NCBI RefSeq assembly: GCF_003265705.1
Contig: NW_020313165.1
Location: 1,988,972-2,052,971, forward strand
DNA length: 64,000 nt
DNA from: Callorhinus ursinus
Lineage: Eukaryota; Chordata; Mammalia; Carnivora; Otariidae
Direction: 5' to 3'
Shown: positions 42,801-55,388 of the stretch, piece after piece
Layout: every line of letters begins with the position of its first letter
Numbering within the stretch: the stretch's first letter is position 1
Program-made: the position numbers and the translations under genes
Notes under the pieces: generated by a model
What the model was told of the DNA's origin: nothing
The model's input: the letters and a program-made list of their open reading frames with translations, nothing else
Databases searched by the model: none

Positions 42801-44924
42801 TATACTTTATAGCTGGCTTTTTGATCTTTTTTCCCCCAGATTTCTATTTTGCCATAGCCAATAAAGGTTAATTATTATAATAATTGACATCATAGCAATG
42901 ATAGCATATGCAGAGCCCTTGGCATCATACTTGACACATAGCCATACTCAGTAAACAATAGTTCCCTTCCTCTGTGATATCTGTCATGTATGTACTCTGC
43001 CTCACCTTCATGAATCACCAATTTAACTGACTCTAAAATAACACATTTTGATAATGACAAATGACATTTTTTCTCTCTTTTGACTACCTCATTTTTTTCC
43101 CTTCTTCCTTTCTTTCTTTTTTCTTCTTTTCATTTAGATCTTTTAAAAAATATCTTCCTTCATGCATGCTAGGGTACCTGAATGTGCAAAAAACAGGTCA
43201 TAGGCATAACAATTGTCTCTTATATTCACACATACCTCTTTTTCTTGTATTCCAATCTATCTCCCGCTCTTAATTCATTTTGACTCTTGCATCATCTTGG
43301 ATATTCCCAAACAGTAACTCTAGTAACTTGGTTTCACAAGTTACTTTATGCTGTCTTGAATGTTCTCACAGTAATGATCTATTCAGATAAAGATTCCTAA
43401 GAAAAAAAATCTTACACTGTCCATAATTGCAGGTTTTCTTTTCCAACTAGTTAAGAATAAAAGGGTTGTTGAGGTTATCCATTTCAATTGATAGTAATAT
43501 ACTTCTGCCCAGTTAAAACAGTTTTAAATGTTGCTAAGCAATTAATCCATCCCAAATGTATGGACTGGTCCCCACCTGACTACTGCTTGCAAAGCTGCCA
43601 AACTCCTAAGGATCATCCCCTTGAGCATGCATTATAATGGCTACCATATCCTTTAACAAGTTATTGTTAATATAAATTACAGAGTTGTCCGGGGTTATAT
43701 CATCCCAACCAAGATTTAGCCAAGACAGAGAGAGGTCTTTACAAAACATATGTGCATTCACTTGATTTTTGTTGAAATAAAGGAGAAAATGAAGAAAAAT
43801 GTGTGACAAGTTACTGTTTTCAAATACTTGAAAGGCAGATTGAATGCATTAAATCTAATCCCATGGGGCAGGTCTAGGGTAAAGAGGGAAAAATCCTGAG
43901 ACCAATAAGCAAGGTGTACAGAAAGGCACACTGTGATACCACACAAAGAAAGCCTTTATGGTCATTAGAACTGCTGAACAAAAATGAGCTGGTATGTTAT
44001 ATGGTTATGATCTCCTAACTTCTGAGATAACCAGATTGACAGCTGTAAAGGTTTCTGTACACAGGGAGTTTTTGTTGACTGGGGGTTCAGTTCAATACTC
44101 TCTAATGTCCTTAGCTCCTCTAAATTCCTATGGCTCTAAAGCAACTTTTTAAAAAATTTCATTACAATCAGGTGTGTGTGGAGATATCAGGGTAAGAAGT
44201 CTTTAACAATATATCAAATAAACTTTCATCAAGTAAAAAAAAAATTCTCCAGAGTTAATTCATGCAAAAAGTAATTAATAATGCACTGCTTTCTCAAAAG
44301 TTTGTTTTTTTTACCTTATCTTTATTTTTATCTCAGCACAACTTAAAACAGAAGTGGCTTTGAACTCTAGAGCCAAAAAAAAATCGTGATTTTTTTTTTT
44401 TTTTTTTTGCCCATAGTGGGCAGTGAATACTAAACAGTAAAGAGGAGATGTGTTTGAACATCTCTGTCAAACCAACATCAAAAATGGATGGAGTGTCCCA
44501 GTGTTTCTACACACGTCCTGAACATACAATTCGCCTTTTCACTATGGCAATTGCATTTACAGTTTTGAAACAATACAATGATTTTTTTCCCCAATTCATT
44601 TCATCAACAGGGTAGTAAGGATGAAAGAGACCCAAGGGACTGTCTGATCCCACCCCCTCCATTCCGGGAGGAAATATGCTCACAGAAGTGAAGCACGATG
44701 AGAAGATAGAGTAAATATTGCTTACATCCTAATCAGCGGTGCTGACTATCTCACCGCATGGCTCCCTTTGCTGAGACCCGCGGGGCCCTGTTAAGCTCTT
44801 TCTATGGTCCTGTATGGCTTGGATACCTACTTAGCTAATCTAGTCAAGCATTAACCCAAGTTAGATTGAGCCGGTACTGATGCTGGGAGTCCTGGCATGC
44901 TCAGTCCTAATTCATTGTGTTTCA
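42801..44924. other. Large unassigned stretch
   Basis: About 2.1 kb. An L2-like scrap may lie at 42885-42965. T19 at 44390-44408. 44640-44920 is locally GC-richer with several CpGs. No gene is supported. Confidence 0.35.
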
Positions 44925-45480
44925 GCAATCCTTTGTTGAGTATTTATTATGTCCCAGCCTCTCTACATAAAGTCCTAAGGTATAGGTATAAAAGACATAA
45001 AATCCCCATACTCAAGGAAGTCCCATCTAGGGGAGAAGACAAACAGTATAGAGTCAAAAAGCAGTGAATGCTACAATATCGCAATACAAGATGGGCAGAT
45101 GGAGTGAGATTTTGGAACTGACTCAGGTACCAAAAGAACAGGGACTTCGTTTTATTTACTGCAAATCTCTAGTGCCTAGAATACCACATGGCACAATTCT
45201 AGAAAGAAGGATGTGCAAGGGCACAAAGTCATGAGTCAGGAGAGAACAGGTTGGGTTTAGTATGACTACAATTCAGCGTGCACATAAAACTTGGTGGAAA
45301 ATGAGGCTGGGGTTGACAGAGGAACAAGATCATGAAGAGTGGAGTGGCCACACCAAGGGGATTCTGTTCCTCCTGGGAGCCAATGGGGAGAGTTTAAGTG
45401 GGGCAACACTCTGATGGCTGTGTGTAGGAGAAGGGGGGAAACAACGTATGGAGAGATGGAGGGAGAGCATTGAGCAAGTC
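44925..45480 (+). repeat. Ancient interspersed repeat, family uncertain
   Basis: TTGTTGAGTATTTATTATGT, CCTCTCTACATAAAGTCCTA, CCCCATACTCAAGGAAGTCC, CATCTAGGGGAGAAGACAAA, then a GA-rich body. An L2-like scrap (TCTCTAGTGCCTAGAATACC) is embedded near 45165-45200. Confidence 0.5.
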
Positions 45481-46784
45481 ACTGGAGAAAAAGAGAACAA
45501 CTGCGACGTTGGCTCAACAAGCCAAGTTAAAAAAAAAAAAAGAAAAAAAACATTAACATGCTAATAAGGATCCCTGGCCATAACCTGTATGACATGTCCT
45601 TATGTGGTTACCTGGTACTTGATATATCACTTATTTCTAATGTCGTTCCTGAATATGAATCTGAATTAACGTGCTACAAGAGTTCATTTTCTCCTTACTC
45701 AGAGTGCCCCAGGAAGGATATTCCCGAGAGAGCTTGCAGCATGTAATAAGATTTAGAGAGGAAGAGAACATGGCCCAGGGCTCAGGGGGAGCTGGAAGTT
45801 CTTCATGTCCATTTGAAGTGTGGCGTGTGAATCTGAGCTAGGTAGACAGAAGGTACACAGGGAGCAAGATCACAAAGGGCCTTCTGCACTAGGTTAAGGA
45901 GTTTGAATATAATTCTGAAGTGGCATAAATACCCTGAAGAACTAAAGCACAAAGGCAGCATAATCCAGGAAATGCCAATAGTCAAAATTTAATAACCTCT
46001 GGGCAGACATATGAGCTCTACAATGACTCAAGCTCTTATTATAAGAACACCCCAGGAGAAATACTTTATATGGAGAAAATGGAAAGTAAACAGATAAATA
46101 ACTCAGTAATTTTAATCTGCTTTTAGGTCTTTAATATGACCTGTTTGTTTGTTTCGTGTTTCATTTTTTTCTCTTAGTCATGTTGAAGGTTGATGCATTT
46201 TCTCTTCCCCCGTCCACTTCCTAGGAGTGGTCTGGGAAAGAAAAGTAAGGACAGGAATGTGGGTTGCTTGCCAAAGGCATCTTAGTATAGACTTGGATAT
46301 GCGAATGCTCAGAAAAAGGTGAAGTGGAGGGAGGGAGTGTCATTACCATGATGAAAGAAAGCTGAGATCGAAGACTCCTTGCTAGAAGTGGATGGTTACC
46401 AGGGGCTCACAGGGTTAGTGGATGGTTTAGGATGGCAAAGAGGTGGTTTGAAATGGATGAACAAAGACAGGAATGAATAGGTGAGGTGATAATGGCTAAT
46501 TCAAAAGTGAGAGATATTTGGACCAGTAAAAAATTCTAAAGAGAAATTTTAAAAATACTTATAGGGATCCAACAGGGACATGGCTAGAAATTATGTGCAG
46601 AGCCCATGGTAGTGTTATACTCATGCATGTCAGACTGAAACTGCCTTCTGGCAAATTACAGTCTTATTTTTTCTCTCTTTCTTACTCTCTCATACACACA
46701 CACATACACACACACACCCCATAGGCACCAGAAAATATTTTGTTGTTACTGTACCCAGTCATGTTATAAAAATAAAAGTATTCT
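45481..46784. other. Unassigned noncoding stretch
   Basis: A13 at 45529-45541 and a CA-rich simple stretch at 46690-46720. 45750-46000 has old-repeat texture (GGTACACAGGGAGCAAGATC). No gene is supported. Confidence 0.35.
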
Positions 46785-46930
46785 CCTACTCACTTTTTGT
46801 GTGCCAAGTTTTACATGACTTATATAATCTAATCCTCCCTCAAATCCTAGCAAATAGGTACAATTTCTGCGTCCAGTTTGAGATCAGGAGCCTGAATCTC
46901 AGTGATGTTAAATAACATACAAGAGTAAAT
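46785..46930 (-). repeat. MIR relic, antisense, left part
   Basis: TGTGTGCCAAGTTTTACATG, AATCCTCCCTCAAATCCTAG, CAAATAGGTACAATTTCTGC, then GATGTTAAATAACATAC. It continues at 47521 after an L1 insertion. Confidence 0.75.
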
Positions 46931-46944
46931 GATAAATCTTTTTG

Positions 46945-47520
46945 GAACACCTATAATTATCATATGACTCTGCAATTCATTCCTAAGTATATACAGAAGA
47001 GAAATGAAACATGTCCATACAAAACTTAGAGCAAATGTTCATAGCAACATTATTTATAAAAGGCAAAACTTGGAAACAAGCTAAAAGTGCATCACTTGGT
47101 GAATGAATAAACAAAATATGCTACATCCATAAAATGGAATATTATACAGAAATAAAAAGGAATGACATTCTGATATGTGCCACAAGTTGGTGAACCTTGA
47201 AACATTTACTGTATGTGCAAGAAGGCTTCACAAAAGACTACATATTGCATGATTCCTCTTAAGTAAAATGCTATAAACAGACAAATCTGTTAACAACTGG
47301 AAGTAGATTAGTGTTTGCCTAAGGCTGGGACCCAGAAGTGGGAGGAGAAGAAGAAAAGGTTAATGACTGTTAATGGGTTCTTTTCTGGGATGCCATAAAT
47401 GTTTAAAATTAGATTGTGGTGATGGCTGCACATAACTCTCTTTAAGTATACTAAAAACACTGAACTGTATACTTCAAATGGGTTGATTGTATGATATGTG
47501 AAATTTATCTCAGTAGCTGA
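46945..47520 (+). mobile_element. L1M 3' end inserted in a MIR, sense
   Basis: A sense-oriented old L1 3' end: ACATTATTTATAAAAGGCAA, GGAAACAAGCTAAAAGTGCA, AAAATGGAATATTATACAGA, GATTGTGGTGATGGCTGCAC, AACACTGAACTGTATACTTC and a GTGAAATTTATCTCAGTAGC end. This is the L1MA/MB-type terminus. The ORF2 frame is broken, with no coding capacity. Confidence 0.85.
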
Positions 47521-47605
47521 CATGCCAGAGCCAGGATTTATATTGAGTCCTACTAAAGCACCTAAACTTGTAACTAATACACTAACCAGTCTTCTTCTAC
47601 ACATC
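47521..47605 (-). repeat. MIR relic, antisense, right part
   Basis: CATGCCAGAGCCAGGATTTA, then ATTGAGTCCTACTAAAGCAC and a TACACTAACCAGTCTTC end complete the MIR whose first part is at 46785-46930. Confidence 0.72.
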
Positions 47606-48169
47606 TAGGGCTGTTGTCATCCCTAATTGGCATCTATGAAATGAAAAAGACACTGTTTCCATAGGTCTTCTTACCTCCTGGGTTTACCTACATGTTTATG
47701 CAGTGCAAGCTATCAAACGAACTCTCCTCTGCTTCAAAATGACAAATGTCCTTTCTCTTTTCTAAGGAAAATTTCTTCACTTAAGTTTCTTGATTTTACT
47801 CTCTTCTATCTCTTCTCTCACTGTGCTCCATCTTTCACTCTTCTATGGAAATTCTCTTTCTGTTGCTTGTTCTCTGGCTACCAACATTCTCAGACACTCC
47901 TGATTAGAGAAGAACAAGAAATGCAGAACAAGAAACCTTCTGTGTCCCTCCTTCCCTCTTCATTCTGTCACCTTACCTCTTGTTTTATAGCTGTTAAACT
48001 TATAAGAGAGATCACTTGGTTCCATTTCTCCAAAATCTACTTAGGTGAAACCTCCTGCCCTCAGAGCGCCTTTCATCTCTACTGCTTATCTGTTCTTTAA
48101 ATTCGTCTTCTAATTGACTCCCAATGGCCAAATCCAGCAGACTTTCTAATCCCCAAATCTAGAGGCAAT
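47606..48169. other. Unassigned pyrimidine-rich stretch
   Basis: 47750-47870 is CT-rich. No repeat family or gene is supported. Confidence 0.35.
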
Positions 48170-48345
48170 GCTGAGTTAGAAGGAGACAGATTTAGGCTTT
48201 GGTACAAAAGTCCAAATTCTGCCACTCTGAGTCTAAATTTTCCTCTTTTAGTTAGTATAGCAAAAGGTATTGGAAATATTATGTCAGAAACACTCATCAA
48301 CCCTACAGAGTGCCAGACATATACTTAGTATGTGTTAAAACAATC
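48170..48345 (+). repeat. Possible MIR relic, sense
   Basis: CCAAATTCTGCCACTCTGAG, then TAAATTTTCCTCTTTTAG and AGAGTGCCAGACATATACTT resemble diverged MIR segments. Confidence 0.45.
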
Positions 48346-49090
48346 TGAGTTAACACTTCTGGATTTCAAGAAGTGAAGAGATAAATGTCAATTCATCTCA
48401 TTTTTAAGTGGTATCGATTGGGTCTTCGTTAGAAAATATATAATGTGAAGGTAGGAATACTTTGAGGAACAGTACAACTGCTTGTATAGGTTTCATTTGT
48501 CTAAGCTTTTGATGTGGTACATATGAAAAGATCTTTAGGATGCTAAAGTGCAATCTAAATTAAACCCAGCCTGTAATAATTATTTTCTATTTCATCTTGC
48601 AATCAAATTCTGCTGGTTACGTGTCACTTTCCTTTGAGCAAAGCACACTTACTATCTGTTACGGATGATGTGCATATATTCAAATATCCTTAGATGGAGA
48701 GAAAAATTTTAGACCTCTCACTATATTTTGCTAAGAGTGCCAAGGCAAAGCTTTTTAAAACTTACTTTCACTAAACATATTGCATGGAGTCATTAGCAAG
48801 GGGGAATAGTGACTTCTAAAACCCAATGGCTCAGCAGAGGCTATTGAGGATATATCCTTAACAAGTACGTGTAAAGTGTCAATAGGAAGCCCAATATCCC
48901 TATTTGCATTCTTTATTGGATTACAGATGTCTTGCTGGAGGTTCAAAGATGAAGACATGCACCCAGAAGTAATCACAGTAAATATAAGCTTCATTTAGCT
49001 CTATTGTTGATATCAACTGGTTCCTGGGGTTACAATTTTAAAAATAATGGAAGAACTTCATGTTCCATATCATTCCTTAAATTCATTTCC
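48346..49090. other. Unassigned noncoding stretch
   Basis: Nothing is recognised here. Confidence 0.35.
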
Positions 49091-49608
49091 AGTTAAGAGC
49101 CAGTAGTAGGAAGAATTTTAGCCCCCATACTCTCGATCCCCTGGTGTTACTCTTGCAAATACATAGTAAAAGGGACTTTGAAGATCTAAGATTATCAATT
49201 ACTTGACTGTAACATTGTAAGACTATCCTAGAGGATCCAAGTGGACCTAATCTAAACACATGAGTCCTTACAAGATTTTTCTCTGGCTGATAGCAGAAAA
49301 GGAAGTCAGAGATTTGAAGAACAGGGATTCAACATGCTCTAGTTTGCTTAAAAATGAATTAAAATTATTGAATTTTTCCAATAGCCTGACTCTATATGGA
49401 AGCAGGGTCTTCCCCAGAGCTTGTAGCTAAGAGGGCAGCTCAGCCAGCACTTTGAGTTAGACCTTGTGAAGCTCTGCACAGAGGATCCAACTGAGCCACC
49501 ATGTGCTTAGACTTCTCACCATGAAACTGTGAGATAATGAATGGAAATCATTATAAGCCACTCAGTTTGTGGTAATTTGTGACAGTGGCAATAAAAAAGT
49601 AACAGGAA
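49091..49608 (+). mobile_element. MLT1-like MaLR LTR, sense, diverged
   Basis: An ordered set of MaLR LTR landmarks: AGGAAGAATTTTAGCCCCCA, GATCCCCTGGTGTTACTCTT, AAAAGGGACTTTGAAGATCT, TATCCTAGAGGATCCAAGTG, ATGAGTCCTTACAAGATTTT, AAACTGTGAGATAATGAATG, AAGCCACTCAGTTTGTGGTA and an AAAAAAGTAACA end. It is more decayed than the copy at 6241. Confidence 0.6.
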
Positions 49609-50469
49609 GCCTTGCCAATAATTTTATAAGGTTGTGATAAGGCTTGCTATGTTTGATACTGGGTACATTTGACATTAAAAATGACAAATACAAAATTTTT
49701 AACTGCAGTCTGTCCATGAAAACATACATATGCAGGCTTACAGAAAGAGCTGAAAGACACCATTGCTGGAATAACTATGTTCTATGTTTTATATCCTTGG
49801 ATATGACAGCAACAGTAATACATCTTTGCTATATATGTATCATGGTGTTATATGTATGCATAAAAGATAAAACCAAACTATTTTTGATTGGAGTATACTT
49901 TTGAATTCCATATCTCAACAGATAGTCTTTATGTTCCTCTTGAGGATGAATGAATTAAACTTGGTCTTCAATGTGTTGTTTCTGTACATGTAGCCAGAAT
50001 AAAGTAGCTGATGTGAAAATAATTCTTCTGCCTACAAATGACGAGGAGAGAATTTGAATAGTTTCAATGGTTTCTCAGTGCGATAAGCCTGGGTTCTGTA
50101 ACTGAGAAACTCCTTTAAAGATCCTGTACAGCAGTTGAATCTTAATGGCAATTTCAGTAATGATTTAAAGAGCTCCTCACTGTATTTTGGCTGTAGTTTG
50201 GTTCTGCTCTGTTAGAAAAATTGCAAGAGCCCAGTCAAAGGAAATTATTAACCACAATTTATACATCATGAAAGCCCAATTACGTGTCAGGCAGAAAAGT
50301 AGACAGCAGTTCTGAAACTATCACCTGAGTTGTTCCCTATTAATTATTATTAATAAGTTTCAGGATCCAGAGCGTCAACTTGAATGTAGATAATCAATTC
50401 TCAGGGACAATTTATTCCTTTTCCTTTTTCCTTGTCCCCCAAGCTCATGAATATACTACTTTAAATTTT
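49609..50469. other. Unassigned noncoding stretch
   Basis: Nothing is recognised. The 86-codon frame at 49644-49904 lacks any domain. Confidence 0.35.
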
Positions 50470-50860
50470 TATTCATTCATTTATTCATTGACCTAGTAAA
50501 CATTCATCTAGTATCTATTATGGACCAGGAGCTCTGCAATATCAAGAGGAAAGGTTTGTAAAAGTCCTGATCCCCACTCTCAAAGAGTTCAGTATGTAGG
50601 AGGAAAGACATATTTAAATATTAATTGAAATATAGTGTGGTTTAAATAAGAATTAGAAATAATTGTGTACCAAATGAAAAGTACTTAATATCATGTTGGG
50701 TCAGGGAAGGCCTCACAGCTGAAGAGATATTTGAGAATTTGGAAAGATAATTAGAAATAGGTAAGATGTCACAAATCTATGCCTGGAATGGAAGGGAGTA
50801 TTTGGAGATTGGATGAGCCTCTTAGCTCTAGTCAGACGAGGAAAAGCCTCTCATGTTCTA
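50470..50860 (+). repeat. Ancient interspersed repeat, family uncertain
   Basis: ATTCATTCATTTATTCATTG, AGTATCTATTATGGACCAGG, AGTCCTGATCCCCACTCTCA, AAGAGTTCAGTATGTAGGAG, then GGTCAGGGAAGGCCTCACAG and GAAGAGATATTTGAGAATTT. Clearly the same old relic class as 23695. Confidence 0.6.
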
Positions 50861-51028
50861 TATGTAACAGATTTCAGATACCTAGAAAGAGAAAATACAC
50901 TAAAAGGTATAATCAGGGGGATATAATGCTGAGATCTGTGTTTTAGAAATATAACTCGAGCTACATTGAAGAGAATGGATTTATGATATGGGCAGTTGAA
51001 TACTTCATTTATAACATTACATTTATAA

Positions 51029-51275
51029 GAAATTTCCAGAAAAAGCAAATCTACAAAGAGAGATAGATGATTAACAGTTGCTTAAGACTTACAGTGGGAG
51101 TGAGGATTGACTCCAGTTCCACACAAGGGATCTTTTTGAGGTGATATAAATGTTCCAAACCAAATTGCGGTGATGGTTGCATAGCTATACATTTACCAAA
51201 AAAAAAAAAAAAAAAAAAAATTGAAGTTTACACTCTCAGTAAAGCCTATTTTGTGATTTGTGGAATATCTTAATC
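51029..51275 (+). mobile_element. L1M 3' end fragment with A23 run, sense
   Basis: AAGAAATTTCCAGAAAAAGC, ACAGTTGCTTAAGACTTACA, then AAATTGCGGTGATGGTTGCA follow the same order as 47235-47440 in the L1M above. At the place where L1M reads ACTAAAAACACTGAA there is instead an A23 run (51198-51220). Confidence 0.75.
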
Positions 51276-53017
51276 AAGATGTTTAAAAAAAATGACTGGT
51301 ACTACCCTATACTTCTTCCTTAATTGGTCATTGGATATGGGCTATCGAAGCAAGGTTGTTAACTTGGGCGGGGAAGATTTGCAGCTGATGCAATCCCCGA
51401 GTGTACTGATAACCAAAGCTGCTAGGACAGCACTCCCAACAATTAAGGCAAAATATCCTTCCTTGAAGGAGGATCTGAGTGTTGTATCATAGTGCCACCA
51501 CAGACTTCTTTATAATTTCTTAGAGAATATTAAGAAGACCGACTTGACTAAAACAGACATGTTTGGCTGTATTTTGAGGAGTAAAAAGAGATACATTTGG
51601 ACAACTGACATATAGAGCACTTGAGAATCATACTTTTACTTAATCTAGAAATTCAGAGTTATGTGATTATGAAGGGAAGTGGCATAATTAAATTGGTACT
51701 TTAAGAAAGCTATTTAAATGTACAATTCAGAATGATTGGACTGGAGAGAATTTTCAGAATTAAATTTTGTAGGTACCTACACAGACATTTTTTAAAAATA
51801 AAGGACATAAATGATTTGGTGAGTGATGAAGAAGAAATCACTATGAATGTATTGGTTTCAGGCTGGATGTCTCCAGGGGCAGAGCATAAATATGCAATGC
51901 TTTAGGGGCCATTAGCCAAAAGGCTGAAATGCAAATGAAAAAAAAGTGCTCAAGAAGTTGACTTGCAGATGAGACTCATAAGTAGCAATATTGATCATTG
52001 ATGGAGACAGAAATGCAAAATTTAGTTCTTCAAAAGTGGAGAACTTTTAAGAAAACAGAAATTTCCAAGTGGGAATGGTTTGTTCAAGATACATGTTAAC
52101 TATAATAAGATGGTTCAGGAGATAAATCATCAAGTCACCAGACATTTCTTTAATGAGAACTAAGATTTTGATTAGTCAAAGAGATGGACCCTTAAAGAGC
52201 CAACTATGACAAACTTCAAAATTTTGACTTTTAAAATTTCAAAGGTGAATCTCTCATGGATTGGAATAAGGAATCACCAAACTCCAGAGCTTGTAGAAAC
52301 TGCAGAAATTATCTGTTTGTTTTATTTTATTATTTTTTTTTATATTTGCACTTTATTGTTGAAAAGTATTTTGCACATACTATCACAGTTGCTTCCTACC
52401 CGGAGTCTTCTTATTACATAAAGAAACATACCTACATTTTCCTTATGAGGTTGTGAGGACTCATGGAGGCATGTGGACTCGAATTATCTATTTGTTTTAA
52501 AGAGGGAATACAGAGACACATCAAAATTGGGTTATTAGCCCTAGGACTTATAGCAAAAATTGAATAGATTTATAAAATAAAAATGGTACATATGGACTCG
52601 GGAAGAGCATTCAGTTGATTATTGTTGAGTGTGAGGTGATAACAGGACCCTAAAATAAAAGTACCCATTTAGGAAAATGGTAATCAGTGTGGAATTGAAG
52701 GCACGTACACAAGGGTCAATCAAATAAGAGTAGACATTCAAGTACAACTCCAAGAACTTAGCATTGGGGGAAGCCTATGTGTAGAAGAAGACAGGAGAAG
52801 AAAAGAAAAAGAAAGAAATTGTTGAGATGAAGGACATCAAAATATAGACAGAAAATAGAAGAAAAAGAAAAGGAAGCGCTTGAAGGCAAGGTAGAATGAC
52901 TTCTAAGATGGGTATTTATCTACAAAGTTATTTTCTGCTCATTTCAGAGAGAATGAAGACTGGGGATAGAGATCAGATAGAAGAGAGGATATATAATAAA
53001 ACACATCAAGGGATTAT
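51276..53017. other. Large unassigned stretch
   Basis: About 1.7 kb without a confident repeat. The 66-codon frame at 51292-51492 has no recognisable fold or splice context. A purine-rich run occurs around 52795-52880. Confidence 0.35.
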
Positions 53018-53195
53018 ATTATAGTAATTAAGAACCTAGGTTCTGGAGTTAGATCTAAATTCAAATCCTGTTCTCTATTTAGCTATTGTGGGAATTTGGA
53101 TGACTTGCATTTTAAATCTCATTTACAACAAAAAACAAAGACGATCAAATTAACTACCTTTTAGAATTGTGGTGAGGATGAAATAAGGTGGGGCA
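53018..53195 (+). repeat. MIR relic, sense
   Basis: ATAGTAATTAAGAACCTAGG, TTCTGGAGTTAGATCTAAAT, TCAAATCCTGTTCTCTATTT, then TTAGAATTGTGGTGAGGATG and AAATAAGG fit MIR from head to 3' centre. Confidence 0.78.
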
Positions 53196-53239
53196 TGGAA
53201 ACAAACAAACAAAAAAACCTACTTAAATTTTAAAGCAGG

Positions 53240-53470
53240 GATATGGTCACATTTGCACATTGCAAACACTACTGTCTGCGGTGCAAAGTTGATGTTGGAC
53301 CTAGAAGACAGAGGGGAAAGAAGACCAGTTGAGAATGTGGTGCGCGTCTGGGAGGGAAAAATGAAAACAGTCAGGTGCAATCAGCAGAAATGAAGAATAG
53401 TACAAAGATTGACAAAGGAGGTGAAGTACAATACATCTTAAACCCAGGAGCAATTTGTTTGAGAAATCTG
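53240..53470 (+). repeat. Possible ancient interspersed repeat
   Basis: GGGATATGGTCACATTTGCA, then ACCTAGAAGACAGAGGGGAA and GGTGCGCGTCTGGGAGGG resemble the 3' body of the relic class at 15765. Weak. Confidence 0.35.
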
Positions 53471-54699
53471 GGTTTTGAGTGAGCCCCCATCAGTGACGAT
53501 AATCAAAGGCATTTAAATCTATTTAATCCAAGGCTTGGGACATAATAGTATGACATTTGTGTTTTCTCTGTTGTGGATTATGGAGTTGGAGGTATTATAG
53601 CAATCGGGATGCTAAGGATGAAGTGTTATGAGTGTCCTTTTGAACTATGTATCTGCAATATGAATTTCCTGAAAACAACTGGTCTGTAGTGCATCCTGAA
53701 GTTAATATTTGGAAATATAAGTTATATTTACATCTAAATCACATTTTAGTGTGGTAGCATAAAGGGGAAAATGTTTTTACTGTTCCTGGCAATAATGCTA
53801 TATTTTGCCTTCACTCTGGAGTTTTAGATAGAAAAATAAAGTGTTAACAAGAAGAAATTAAATGGCTCTGTTGTGATATCTTCTTTGCAGTTTATTATTT
53901 TTTAATCCAAATTTCATTCTATGTGTTAGCGTTCTATGAAAAATAAAAAAAAAACTGTAGAGAGACAGATTCAATATCCTTCTTCTCCTTTAGGAATTCA
54001 TTTACTGATAAAATGGCTATTCTGTCAAGAATTATCATCATAAAAAGAGACAACAAAAGAATCACTTTCTCTATTCCTTTTCGAGCAAATTATTTCTGCT
54101 GTTTTTTCATTTGGTGCTTCTGTGACTGAGACAAACCTTATAATGGAAGACTGCATTTCAGCCATTTAGAGTCTTGGTACCAGGGACTGGTCAACCTATT
54201 GGACCAAGCTGCTTAACTATTTAATTACTTCAATATTTATGAGAATCTTTGACATGGAAGAATCTGTACTTTCTAAAAAAAGGTGCATACTCTAACTTTC
54301 AAAGCATATGAAGTTATCATGAGAAAGATCAAGATGAGACAGCTACTAGAGGTCTCCTTGAGGATGACCTCTTAAAGATGGTCGAGCTATGCTACCAGAT
54401 GAAGTTTGTCTCATGGCGCCTTGGTTAGACTCCCAGCAAAACAACTGTCTTAATACACATGTATTGAATCACTCTTTATTGCAATGTCACTCTGTGTAAC
54501 TGTTGATGCTCTTTCATTAAAATTCTATTGAGTATGGTATTAATATCATCACATCAGCCTTCTTTCATTTATATTTGGCAATCTTGCCCACGCCTCTTAT
54601 TTTATTTTTAAAATTTTTGTGAATTTTTGTGTAAGAAGTAACCTCGCAAGCAACATATACCTAGGGTTTAAAAAAATCTCATCTGAAATACAGGCTTAT
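53471..54699. other. Unassigned noncoding stretch
   Basis: No repeat, exon or RNA gene is recognised. Confidence 0.35.
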
Positions 54700-54839
54700 T
54701 CTATTAATATTTATTGTGGTTAATATATTAACACTTGTTTTTTCTGGGTTTTTGCTGTGCTTGGGTAAAGTTTTCTTCATCCCTCCCTTTTTAAATATGC
54801 TTTTCCCCTTTACTGGTTTGTAAATTTGAGATAATAATT

Positions 54840-55059
54840 GTTTTTTTAAAAATTAATTATTTAATTAATTAATTACTTTTTTTAGAAAGAAAGGGCACAT
54901 GAGCAGGGGAGGGGCAGATGGAGAAGGAGAGAGAACCTTGAGCAGGCTGCACACTCAGCATGGAGTCCCACATGGGGCTCGATCTCACCACCCTGAGATC
55001 ATGACCTGAGCTGAAATCGAGTCAGATGCTTAACTGACTGAGCCACCCAGGCACCCCTA
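54840..55059 (-). mobile_element. Older Can-SINE, antisense
   Basis: A full-length antisense SINE with an 11-bp TSD, AGATAATAATT, at 54829-54839 and 55060-55070. The tail is an ATTAATTA-type repeat, with a GAGAACCTTGAGCAGGCTGC body. Confidence 0.95.
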
Positions 55060-55204
55060 AGATAATAATTTTAAATGTTCGCTGGTTACACCTAAAATTT
55101 TAATATATAGACCTTACTGTACATACTTGTAACAAGCCAAAATTATTTCATTCTATTCTGTTCCTTCCAAGTGGATAAGGACCCCCATGTGTTTTAATGC
55201 TCTT

Positions 55205-55388
55205 TTTTTTTTTTTAAAGATTTATTTATTTGAGAGAGAGAGAGTGAGAGAGCAGGGGGAGAGGAAGTGGGGGAGGGAGAGGGACAAGCAGACTCCCTGC
55301 CAGTCTGGGGCTCTGATGACCCTGAGATCATGACCCAAGCTGAAACCAGGAGTAGACACTTGACTGACTACACCACCCAGGCGCCCCT
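55205..55388 (-). mobile_element. Older Can-SINE with small deletion, antisense
   Basis: An antisense SINE with TSD GTTTTAATGCTCTT versus GTTTTAACACTCTT at 55191-55204 and 55389-55402. The centre is shortened (GCCAGTCTGGGGCTCTGATG joins parts that are normally separated). Confidence 0.94.

Noticed and set aside
51292..51492. 66-codon frame starting MTGTTLYFFLNWSLDMG
   Set aside because: No protein family is recognised and no conserved splice signals are seen at its ends.
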